64,000 nt of DNA from an uncultured Draconibacterium sp. (lineage in GTDB: Bacteria > Bacteroidota > Bacteroidia > Bacteroidales > Prolixibacteraceae), in the NCBI RefSeq assembly GCF_913063105.1, contig NZ_CAJXYQ010000006.1, positions 248,001 through 312,000 of the forward strand, in the 5' to 3' direction. Of the stretch, positions 56,462 to 64,000 are shown in pieces. The stretch's first letter is position 1. Each line of letters begins with the position of its first letter. The notes beneath the pieces were generated by a model. It searched no databases and was not told where the DNA came from. It saw only the letters and a list, made by a program, of their open reading frames with translations. The translations under genes and the position numbers were made by a program.

Positions 56462-57631
56462 ATGAAACATTTTTTAGTTTTGGGCGGTGGATTTGCCGGT
56501 GTTGAAGCCGCAATCAAACTGCAAAAAAAAGGATATAAAGTAACCCTGGTCTCCGACCGGGATTACTTGTTTATATACCCCATCTCAATCTGGATTCCTG
56601 TTAAGGGAATCAGTTTTGAAGACAGTAAAATGCCACTGGCCCGGCTTCAGAAAAAACATGGTTTCGGATTGGTCATTGACAGTGTAAAAAGCATTGATGT
56701 TAACAGTAAAACAGTTAAACTTGCTGGTGGTGAGCTAAGTTACGACTACCTTTTTATTGCTTTGGGAATGCACAAAGTAAATGCAAAAGGTGCTGAAAAT
56801 ACCTTGTCGATTTGTGGCCAACCGGAACAGGCGGTAAGTATTGGCAACGAGCTGGAAAAACTTGTTCAGGCCGGAAAAGGAAAAATTGCTGTGGGTTTTG
56901 GCGGCAATCCAAAAGACAGCAAAGGTTCTGCTGTAAGAGGTGGGCCTGCATTTGAATTGTTGTTCAACATCAGCACCTATTTAAAGAAAAAAGACTTGCT
57001 GAATAATTTTGAACTCAACTTTTTTGCACCCATGCCTGAACCAGGCAAAAGAATGGGCGCGAAAGCAGTTCAAAACATGAAAAAATTCTATAAACATTAT
57101 GGAATAAAAGAACATGTGGGAACCAAAATCACAGGTTTTACAAAAAATGAAATAGAGTTTGAAGGTGGTAAAAAACTGGAAAGTGACCTGATTGTTTTTA
57201 TCGCAGGTGGCAGTGGTCATTCTGTTTTAAAAGATTCAGGATTGCCACTTTCAGAAGCCGGTTTTGTAAAAACATTACCTACCTGCCAGGTGGAAGGATT
57301 TCCTGAGGTTTATGCAATTGGCGACTCTGCAGAACTACTGGGTCCGGCCTGGGGTGCAAAACAAGGCCATATGGCTGAAATTATGGCGGACGTTGCCGCT
57401 TATAATGCAGACCAGCAAATTAAAGGCACGGGAAAAACAAAAAGTTACGTAGATAAAGTAAGCATCATTTGTGTGATGGATTCAGGGGATGGTGCTGCAT
57501 GGGTAGAAAGAACAGCAAAAAAGGAAACCATGATGATGCTGCCGATTGTGGGGCACTGGCTGAAAAAAGGATGGGGATTTTACTATAAAAACTCCAAACT
57601 GAAAAATATACCCCGTATTCCGGGAATGTAA
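56462..57631 (+). CDS. SQR-like NAD(P)/FAD flavoprotein
   Basis: A 389-residue flavoprotein of the sulfide:quinone reductase-like group. The FAD loop LVLGGGFAGVEAAIKL is at 5-20, and a second loop VGFGGNPKDSKGSAVRGG near 143-160 replaces the usual NAD fold. Cys residues in LSICGQPEQ and KTLPTCQVEGFPEVYAIGDSAEL lie near positions used by SQR for disulfide chemistry, but the full three-Cys pattern is not clear. The C-terminus has WLKKGWGFYYKNSK, basic and amphipathic, suited to membrane contact. The neighbouring rhodanese fusion makes sulfide or polysulfide oxidation the likely role. Confidence 0.75.
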   Translation: MKHFLVLGGGFAGVEAAIKLQKKGYKVTLVSDRDYLFIYPISIWIPVKGISFEDSKMPLARLQKKHGFGLVIDSVKSIDVNSKTVKLAGGELSYDYLFIALGMHKVNAKGAENTLSICGQPEQAVSIGNELEKLVQAGKGKIAVGFGGNPKDSKGSAVRGGPAFELLFNISTYLKKKDLLNNFELNFFAPMPEPGKRMGAKAVQNMKKFYKHYGIKEHVGTKITGFTKNEIEFEGGKKLESDLIVFIAGGSGHSVLKDSGLPLSEAGFVKTLPTCQVEGFPEVYAIGDSAELLGPAWGAKQGHMAEIMADVAAYNADQQIKGTGKTKSYVDKVSIICVMDSGDGAAWVERTAKKETMMMLPIVGHWLKKGWGFYYKNSKLKNIPRIPGM

Positions 57632-57655
57632 TTTCAAGATTTTAGAAAATTAAAT

Positions 57656-57940
57656 ATGAGCACCGAAACCGATAAAAAACAGGACTTTAAAATGGAATTC
57701 AAAACTTTGGATGTTACACCCGAAGGCAACTGGTTAACGCGAAATTTGAAATCTCCCCATTTAAGAAAAACATTGATCTACATTTTACTGGGAGCTGTGG
57801 CCGGAGTATTATTTACGGTTTTTACAGCCGACAAAACCCTTGCTGAATTCGGAACAGGCGAATTGGTTCAAAGTGCTTTGGTGGGTGCCTTTTTTGGATT
57901 TTTTATTACCAACAGTCCCTGTGCCAGGAACCAGTGTTAA
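57656..57940 (+). CDS. Small two-TM membrane protein with Cys tail
   Basis: A 94-residue protein with membrane segments at about 38-57 (LRKTLIYILLGAVAGVLFTVF) and 72-85 (SALVGAFFGFFITN). It ends NSPCARNQC, giving Cys89 and Cys94. It resembles small membrane proteins found with SQR or sulfur-transfer genes (DUF6132-like is a possibility), but the family is not certain. Start 24 bases after the SQR-like stop, so it is the third gene of the cassette. Possible role: membrane anchor or sulfur relay through the terminal cysteines. Confidence 0.6.
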   Translation: MSTETDKKQDFKMEFKTLDVTPEGNWLTRNLKSPHLRKTLIYILLGAVAGVLFTVFTADKTLAEFGTGELVQSALVGAFFGFFITNSPCARNQC

Positions 57941-57961
57941 AACATAGATTAAGATATAGTC

Positions 57962-57999
57962 AATGAGGGTTTCACTCAAAATGAAGCCTTCATTTTTTT
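57962..57999 (+). terminator. Terminator of the sulfur cassette
   Basis: A 13-position stem (57962-57974 with 57982-57994, allowing two G-T pairs) around a 7-nt loop, followed by five further T to 57999. It lies 22 bases past the stop of the small membrane protein and also separates it from the convergent GH10 gene. Confidence 0.65.
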
Positions 58000-58000
58000 A

Positions 58001-60724
58001 CTACTTTTTTACCAATTTTAATACTTCCGTTCTCCCCTTTTTTATCGCCTGAATAAAATATATACCACTTTGGAAATCGGAAATATTAAAATCAAAAGAA
58101 CCCGGAATATTTACTTTTTCCAACATTAATTTTCCCTGAACATTAAAAATCTTAACATCGGCATATCCCAAAGATTTAAAGGTAAATTTATTTTCTGCCG
58201 GATTGGGATAAACACTAAATTCAAAATCTTCCTTATAATTAAGTGCTGATGTATTGGGATCGTTTGGTGTTTGAACCTCAACTTCGTTTGAAGCACCGGC
58301 ATTGGCAAATCTTTCTGCAGAACGTACACGGTAAGTGTAAACTGTATCGTATAAATCAACGGTTTCAATAAAATAATCAACTCCCGCATTTACTTCCCCG
58401 GCTACTTCCCAATCGCCTTCCCCTGTTTTTCTGTCAATTACATATCCAATCTCCTCATTACCATTGTCATTCCAGGTTAGTTTTACTCTCATTCGGCTAA
58501 ACTTGAATTCAAGAGTGATTTCATTTTCAATCAGATAATTTCTTTCAAAACTGGCTTCTTCTATTGCAGAATCAAAGAGTTTAACCTCATCGATCACTCC
58601 CTTAAAATTTTCATTTCCATTTAAATTTGCAGCAACAGTCAGTTTTTTAATTTCCTGAATTTGCCCCTGTGTAATGGCAACCGGTTCTTTATTATCCACA
58701 TACAATCGATAAATATTGCTGTCGCGTTGAACAGCAATAAAATGCCAGATTCCATCATTGATTAAATCCTGACTTACCAACTCCCCGCTTCCAATTCCCA
58801 TGCCTTCTACGTATACTTTTCCTTCAGGACCAATACCAATTTTTAAATCATCTTCATCACCGGATAAAAATGATGTCAGCACAGACGTATTTTGGGAAGT
58901 TGTTTTTACGAAACATGAAAAGGTTAAATCTTCTCTTATTACGTGAGACAGGTTTTCGGTAATAATAAAATCATCAACACCGTCAAACTGCATTGCATTT
59001 GTTAAATATCCTTTAACAAATTCGGGTTGAATATTATTTTTTATCACTCCAAAATTGTTATACTTCATTACATCGGGCATGGTGTCCTTTATATTTTCTT
59101 CCATTTCCCAGTAAAGAACAGAACTCATATCAATTAATGCCTTTTTTATTCCAAACCAGGCAGGCTTTTTTTCAAAGTTATTGGCATACGGAAATGCACT
59201 TTCTCCATATCTCCATCCGGTTTCGTTGTTATCGATAAATCCCCAGGTGTGAAATTCGGTAGCACCGCCTTTAATCGCTGCATTTATCAAATTATAATAC
59301 TGTTTCTTTTGCAACTCAGCTTTTTCTTCATTCCAGTCTTTTTCAGTATCGCCTATATCAACTTCCGCAACAATTACTTCGTAACCTAATTCGATATAAC
59401 GTTTAATGTTGTTAGCATAACCTTCCCAATCGTAAGTTTTATCAATATCCAAATGCGTTTGAAATCCAATAACATCAACCGGAGCACCTACCTCTTTTAA
59501 ATGTTTTGCCAATTGATAAAATGCATTGTATTTATGGCTTCCCGGAAATTCAAATCCCGAATCACGAAGTTCCAGTTTTTTGTCGGTTAAGGTTCTGGCA
59601 TATTCAAATGCTTTACGGATGTAAACCGGATGTTCTGCATTTACAAACTGCTCCCCTGTTAAACCTGATGCATCGGCTTCGAATCCCATTCTCTGGAATT
59701 CGCAGGCACCTTCATAATTGGCATTAAAAAGTGGCCAGTAACCACCATGTCCATCCCAACTAATCGCTTCGTTTACTACATTCCAGTTATCAACTAAGGT
59801 ATCATTACCATTCGAAGAAATGATTGCTTCCAGCCAGCTTTTCATTATGGCATCCAGGGTATCAGCCGGGAAATCACCTTTGCGGAACCACTCAGGATAA
59901 TATTTGTCCCAGCCCATCAACATATGAGCTGTTGTTGTGAGATTCTGGCTTTTCATTTCTTTTATCCTGGTTGAAAACTCATCGACATAATAAACATGTT
60001 TTTTACTTTCGTCCCAGCGGCCCCAGGCAGGGTAACAGGTAATCTGAATTGTATTACAATCATTAAGCACCTGAGCCTTGGCAGTTTCATTATTAAAATA
60101 ATTTTTTTCTCCACCGATAACACCACCAAACAGCAATAAGCCTGTCATATCCTTAAATCCCGGAGCGGTGATTTCGGCTTCCGGTTCAGGAACAAATTTC
60201 GACAGCATAATATCGTCGGCCAGATAATCGGAATAAACTCCGTTAACACTTTCGGTTTCGATATAAATATTTGCGCTTTGAAGATTGCCTTGCCATTCGA
60301 CCGTAAAATTCTGGGTATAAAATTCATAATCACCAATTTTGGGAGAATCAGTTCGACACAGGGAAGTATAAGAATTTACCCCATCCACTTTTAATCCCAG
60401 CGTAATTCTGAAGTTTTTTGCTGCATCCGGAATTTTCACCCAGGCGCTGATGGTATAAGTTTCTCCATTTTCTAACAAACTTTTAACATCCCTGGTCAGC
60501 GCATCCCAGGGATTTTTACGGTTAGAAATTAAAACCGCATTATTACCCTGATGCGCATCGGAAGTAATTTCCATTTTAGCTCCCCACACCTGCCATCCAA
60601 CAGTTCCATTTTCAAAATCACCATTGGTAAGCAGGTTATCCTGTGAAAATGAAGTAAAACTTAAGACAGCGAATACAAATACAAAATATAATTTCCCTGG
60701 ATTGATTTTAGAAGAATTGTCCAT
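58001..60724 (-). CDS. T9SS-secreted GH10 glycoside hydrolase with CBM and LamG domains
   Basis: A 907-residue modular enzyme, probably a xylanase or related beta-glycanase. Residues 1-28 are a signal peptide; a CBM4/9-like domain (NLLTNGDFENGTVGW) covers about 29-180; a GH10 barrel 190-555 has acid/base Glu319 (NWNVVNEAI) and nucleophile Glu454 (IVAEVDIG). The usual VWHSQ in the second barrel strand is MGWDK here, so the substrate may differ from plain xylan. A LamG-like domain (MQFDGVDDFIITENL) lies near 590-745, a fibronectin-type III segment near 755-820 and a type A T9SS sorting domain at 835-907. The CotH protein gene lies upstream in the same direction. Confidence 0.85.
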   Translation of the reverse strand: MDNSSKINPGKLYFVFVFAVLSFTSFSQDNLLTNGDFENGTVGWQVWGAKMEITSDAHQGNNAVLISNRKNPWDALTRDVKSLLENGETYTISAWVKIPDAAKNFRITLGLKVDGVNSYTSLCRTDSPKIGDYEFYTQNFTVEWQGNLQSANIYIETESVNGVYSDYLADDIMLSKFVPEPEAEITAPGFKDMTGLLLFGGVIGGEKNYFNNETAKAQVLNDCNTIQITCYPAWGRWDESKKHVYYVDEFSTRIKEMKSQNLTTTAHMLMGWDKYYPEWFRKGDFPADTLDAIMKSWLEAIISSNGNDTLVDNWNVVNEAISWDGHGGYWPLFNANYEGACEFQRMGFEADASGLTGEQFVNAEHPVYIRKAFEYARTLTDKKLELRDSGFEFPGSHKYNAFYQLAKHLKEVGAPVDVIGFQTHLDIDKTYDWEGYANNIKRYIELGYEVIVAEVDIGDTEKDWNEEKAELQKKQYYNLINAAIKGGATEFHTWGFIDNNETGWRYGESAFPYANNFEKKPAWFGIKKALIDMSSVLYWEMEENIKDTMPDVMKYNNFGVIKNNIQPEFVKGYLTNAMQFDGVDDFIITENLSHVIREDLTFSCFVKTTSQNTSVLTSFLSGDEDDLKIGIGPEGKVYVEGMGIGSGELVSQDLINDGIWHFIAVQRDSNIYRLYVDNKEPVAITQGQIQEIKKLTVAANLNGNENFKGVIDEVKLFDSAIEEASFERNYLIENEITLEFKFSRMRVKLTWNDNGNEEIGYVIDRKTGEGDWEVAGEVNAGVDYFIETVDLYDTVYTYRVRSAERFANAGASNEVEVQTPNDPNTSALNYKEDFEFSVYPNPAENKFTFKSLGYADVKIFNVQGKLMLEKVNIPGSFDFNISDFQSGIYFIQAIKKGRTEVLKLVKK

Positions 60725-60769
60725 GTTACGGAATAAATAGTTAGTTTAATTTCCGCTAAAATAGAAATT

Positions 60770-63700
60770 CTATTTCAACAATACTATGCGACGAGTCGAA
60801 TTGAATGCACGAACAATATAAATTCCGGCTTCCTGTTCTGAAATATTGATTTGTGAATGGCTGGCATTTAACATTTCAGATTTTATCAGAACACCATGTA
60901 AATTGAATACTTCCACCAAAGTGTCTTTATTTTTCAAATTTGAAATGTACAATATCCCTGTTGTCGGATTTGGATAAATACCCGTGATTTTGTCTGTCAA
61001 TAAATCTTCATTTACGTTGACAATTGTATTTAAAGAAGTGCTTATCCAGTTTTTACCAAAATGATTGTCAAGATTATTTGCTGCCAGTTTTATGCCTTCA
61101 TTATCAGATACTTCCGGCCATGAATCATCTGCTTTATAATGTATTTTATCGATAACGATTCCATATGGAGATTGAAGTTGAACAGTTTCCCCTTCATCGG
61201 CCAATCTTCCGCTTTCCCACTGAAAAACCCTTTCTTCGGATTTTAACCAGAATCCGGCACCGGCATTATATGTTACATAAATTTTTTCTCCGGCTTCGAT
61301 TATAGTTTTTTCAGGGAATTTATAGCTTATACCTTTGGTAAACTCATACCCTGCAATATCTAATTCTATACTCCCCGGGTTTGTTAATTCAATAAACTCG
61401 TTTACTTCTGAATTTGCATCAGAGCTATACGCTACTGCACTTATAAACAGTTGGCTGAATTTTATGGTTGGGTTTAATCCAGCCCCCATATTTCCATCAG
61501 ACGCCGTTCCCAAACATGCCGATGTCGCCTCAAGTTCAAAATCAAACAGGTTTGGATTCTTAAACTCCGGATCTGTAAAAAGATTATTTCCGGAAGATAA
61601 GATATCGTTATCCGATGCAGAATAAGAAACTTCTAATGTTGATTTATCATCGGCAGATACTGTGGCATCATAAGCATTGGACAAAATTGAATTGGAAACG
61701 ACAACATTTCCTCCGGCATCGCCAATATTTTTTTCATATACTGCAATCGGAGTACCATTTCCATAGTAGGTGCAATGGTCAATATAAACACGACTTGAAT
61801 CTTTAATCCCGGCGCCCAAATTACAGTTAACAAATATCGAATTTGATATTTTTACTGTTGATTGCTGCCCTACAGAAATACCTTTGTCGCTTATATTATA
61901 AACCAGAACATTTTCGACAGAAACATTTTTTGCTTTTTCGCCAATATCGATTCCATCACTATTAAATCCGTAAAAATCGTAAATCACACTATTTTTGATG
62001 ATGCCATCTTTTACATCGTCGTAATCTATTGCATCAGTATCTGGCATCGTGTTTCCTCTAAAAGTACAATTGTCGATAAATGCTTTTCCATATTTTACAT
62101 TAATCAAATCGCCCGTTACTTTTGAATGCAGTTTTGTATTTGTCATTGAAATATCAGCATATCTTCCTAAAACCGGATTTTCATGAACATTATCGATCAC
62201 AAGACTGTCGATTTTCAGTACAGAATTAAAAACCGAAACCGCTGCATTTTCCCTCAAAGGATGCTTGCCTTTAGACGCCCCTTCAATAATCATGTTTTTT
62301 AAAATTGAAGTATCAGCATTTACAAAATTCAAAATACCCCATTTCTGAATTTCACTCTCGGGATTACCTGTAAATACAACCGGTTCTGAATATGTTCCTT
62401 TTACATTTAATTTCCCGTTAACTGTCATCGTAACATCATCGGAAAACCACAACTCTACTCCCGGCTTAATAGTTAAACTCACGGAATCGGCAACCAAAAC
62501 GTTGTTTGGAACACGATAAGGTGAACAATCTTTTGATAATGTAATATCCTCGCTTATCAATTCCGGAAGAATACAGGATCCATCACTTTCGAAAACAGCA
62601 GTAATGCTTACATTTCCCGAATGAATATAATTTAACAACGAAGCTTTGGAATAAAATTCAATTTCATTATCGTTTTTGACTACCATCTCCAAATCAAAAC
62701 TTATATCACTACTTCTTGGGTCGTCCTGATGAACTTCAACGGCAACAACATTATTCCCCGGCAACAATATATTCCTGCTTAATTCAAATAAGGTGAATTT
62801 ATCTTCATCTGATCCTGCAATACTTCTGTTTGAAGTAGTTTCAAAATTGATCTCACCATCGGGCATATTCAGTCTGAATACCTCTAATCCGTTTATATAA
62901 ACCACGGCTCCGTCATCACATTTCAAATTGATTAAAAGTTCAGTTATGTTTTCAATGTTTTCAACAGAAACTGATTTTCTGAAATAAGTTGTTATATGTT
63001 TGTTTCTTCTGTCTTCACCAAAACTTACAACAGTATTTTCATCGTCATCACCATCCCCCAGTGCTGCTTTGCCTTCAATCCATGAAGAATCATCAAAATC
63101 AGGTTTTTGCCAGTTTGAATCCGGTTCAAATCCCTTATCAAAGAATTTCCAGTTTTCCTCTTTTGAAATAAGGGCCTCACCTTTAGCAAGTTTCCATCCT
63201 TTAAATTCGTACCCTGATTTTGCTTGTGCATAAAGCACAATTTCTTCTTTTTCGGGATATGCTCCATTACTGGTTTTCTGAGTAATTTTAATACTGTTAA
63301 AATCTACAATTCCTGAATTTGCAGGATATATGTTTAAAGTAAGTGGGGTACTTTGTTCGAAACCGTAATTTATCAAATCGTTTAACAAATAATTTGGCCG
63401 TTCATCTGCAAATCTTTTTAACCTGTTAATTTGAGATTCCCAATAATCATACGAATAAATCGGATCACCATATTTTGACGATGTTCCCTGCCACCGGATA
63501 ATGTGTTTTGGCACTTCATTTTCAATCCTGTTTTTGTAAAGCTCAATCGTTTTTTTGACATGCAATGGATCGAAAGTAGTAAATAAATGATCTGCAAGTC
63601 GTTTCCCAAAATATTTCTTGTAGCCTTCATTATTTAACAAATGATTCAAAGGGATTACATCTTTACCAGCATAAAAATCGATAAGGTTCTCATCTGGATT

Positions 63701-64000
63701 AAAAAATCCTCTGTCTAAATCATTCAGAATCCATTTCCATTTCCCTCCAATTTTGGGCTTCCATGCCATAATATTATGGTCGACTGAGGTGTTTTGGGAA
63801 TAAATTTCAGTAATTACAAAATCAGTAAAATTCTCAATATCCATTAATGTAGCAACCGTATCAAAATTTGCCTGAACGGACAAATCACGGTGATATAAAG
63901 AGTCAAATCCTACATACTGGTCAAGCGAGCCAGCCTCTGCATAATTCTCGTTTTCAACCATATCAAACTCATTCTCCAATAAATTATGCGACTGAATAAT
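60770..64000 (-). CDS. CotH-kinase-like T9SS protein, 5' end beyond window
   Basis: Open to the right edge, so the N-terminus is missing; 1076 residues are visible. The visible start is within a CotH kinase-type domain (WKWILNDLDRGFFN, with the Asp-x-Asp active-site-like pair), followed by jelly-roll beta domains (HITTYFRKSVSVENIEN region), a right-handed parallel beta-helix (about 470-830), a lamin-tail-like domain (NEFIELTNPGSIELDIAGYE) and a T9SS sorting domain ending RRIVLLK. CotH kinases phosphorylate coat proteins in spore formers; in this phylum such modules occur in large secreted proteins. The GH10 gene follows by 45 bases, so they may share a transcript. Confidence 0.82.
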   Translation of the reverse strand: MIQSHNLLENEFDMVENENYAEAGSLDQYVGFDSLYHRDLSVQANFDTVATLMDIENFTDFVITEIYSQNTSVDHNIMAWKPKIGGKWKWILNDLDRGFFNPDENLIDFYAGKDVIPLNHLLNNEGYKKYFGKRLADHLFTTFDPLHVKKTIELYKNRIENEVPKHIIRWQGTSSKYGDPIYSYDYWESQINRLKRFADERPNYLLNDLINYGFEQSTPLTLNIYPANSGIVDFNSIKITQKTSNGAYPEKEEIVLYAQAKSGYEFKGWKLAKGEALISKEENWKFFDKGFEPDSNWQKPDFDDSSWIEGKAALGDGDDDENTVVSFGEDRRNKHITTYFRKSVSVENIENITELLINLKCDDGAVVYINGLEVFRLNMPDGEINFETTSNRSIAGSDEDKFTLFELSRNILLPGNNVVAVEVHQDDPRSSDISFDLEMVVKNDNEIEFYSKASLLNYIHSGNVSITAVFESDGSCILPELISEDITLSKDCSPYRVPNNVLVADSVSLTIKPGVELWFSDDVTMTVNGKLNVKGTYSEPVVFTGNPESEIQKWGILNFVNADTSILKNMIIEGASKGKHPLRENAAVSVFNSVLKIDSLVIDNVHENPVLGRYADISMTNTKLHSKVTGDLINVKYGKAFIDNCTFRGNTMPDTDAIDYDDVKDGIIKNSVIYDFYGFNSDGIDIGEKAKNVSVENVLVYNISDKGISVGQQSTVKISNSIFVNCNLGAGIKDSSRVYIDHCTYYGNGTPIAVYEKNIGDAGGNVVVSNSILSNAYDATVSADDKSTLEVSYSASDNDILSSGNNLFTDPEFKNPNLFDFELEATSACLGTASDGNMGAGLNPTIKFSQLFISAVAYSSDANSEVNEFIELTNPGSIELDIAGYEFTKGISYKFPEKTIIEAGEKIYVTYNAGAGFWLKSEERVFQWESGRLADEGETVQLQSPYGIVIDKIHYKADDSWPEVSDNEGIKLAANNLDNHFGKNWISTSLNTIVNVNEDLLTDKITGIYPNPTTGILYISNLKNKDTLVEVFNLHGVLIKSEMLNASHSQINISEQEAGIYIVRAFNSTRRIVLLK

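Overview
The window comes from a Bacteroidota genome, most likely a marine or sediment member of the Marinilabiliales/Prolixibacteraceae type (inference). Evidence: AT-rich DNA; three secreted proteins with type IX secretion (T9SS) C-terminal sorting domains; GH92 mannosidases; several TAnnTTTG -7 promoter elements typical of this phylum; many lipoproteins; and few Shine-Dalgarno sequences. No rRNA, tRNA or CRISPR array was seen.

Layout. 1-5.4 kb: exported peroxiredoxin-like protein, acyl-CoA synthetase, MscS channel, a NagX/DUF5009 membrane acyltransferase and a possible decayed gene. 5.4-8.6 kb: a GEVED-domain T9SS protein followed by a 60-residue Tat-like peptide. 9.0-21.2 kb: a mannoside-use operon reading leftward: GntR regulator, ROK sugar kinase, GH92 lipoprotein, six-hairpin glycosidase lipoprotein, ManA-type phosphomannose isomerase, a second six-hairpin lipoprotein and a second GH92 lipoprotein. 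Exported enzymes would release mannose, the kinase would phosphorylate it, and ManA would convert mannose-6-P to fructose-6-P. A 386-bp GIY-YIG unit bounded by inverted repeats interrupts the operon.

22.8-38.3 kb: a seven-gene leftward efflux operon and the most unusual part of the window: ABC ATPase, ABC permease fused to a dead M1-peptidase-like periplasmic domain, TolC-type outer-membrane factor, membrane-fusion lipoprotein, an RND pump, a 1576-residue RND pump fused to a membrane linker and a complete ABC ATPase, and a small ABC permease. Both energy systems (ion-driven RND and ATP-driven ABC) are encoded together and joined in one chain.

38.5-54.1 kb: mostly housekeeping: a secreted two-repeat protein, a ComB-like phosphatase with a PatB/MalY aminotransferase, a START-like protein, a GT9 heptosyltransferase-like enzyme, ATP synthase beta and epsilon, an MMPL transporter paired with a prenyl diphosphate synthase, a PQQ-type propeller, an AmpG-like carrier, a HEAT-repeat protein, an unknown lipoprotein and a lipoprotein-type Pcm. 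54.3-58.0 kb: a sulfur-handling cassette: CoA-disulfide reductase with two rhodanese domains, an SQR-like flavoprotein and a small Cys-tailed membrane protein, closed by a terminator. 58.0-64.0 kb: two large T9SS proteins, a divergent GH10 enzyme and a CotH-kinase/beta-helix protein that runs off the right edge.
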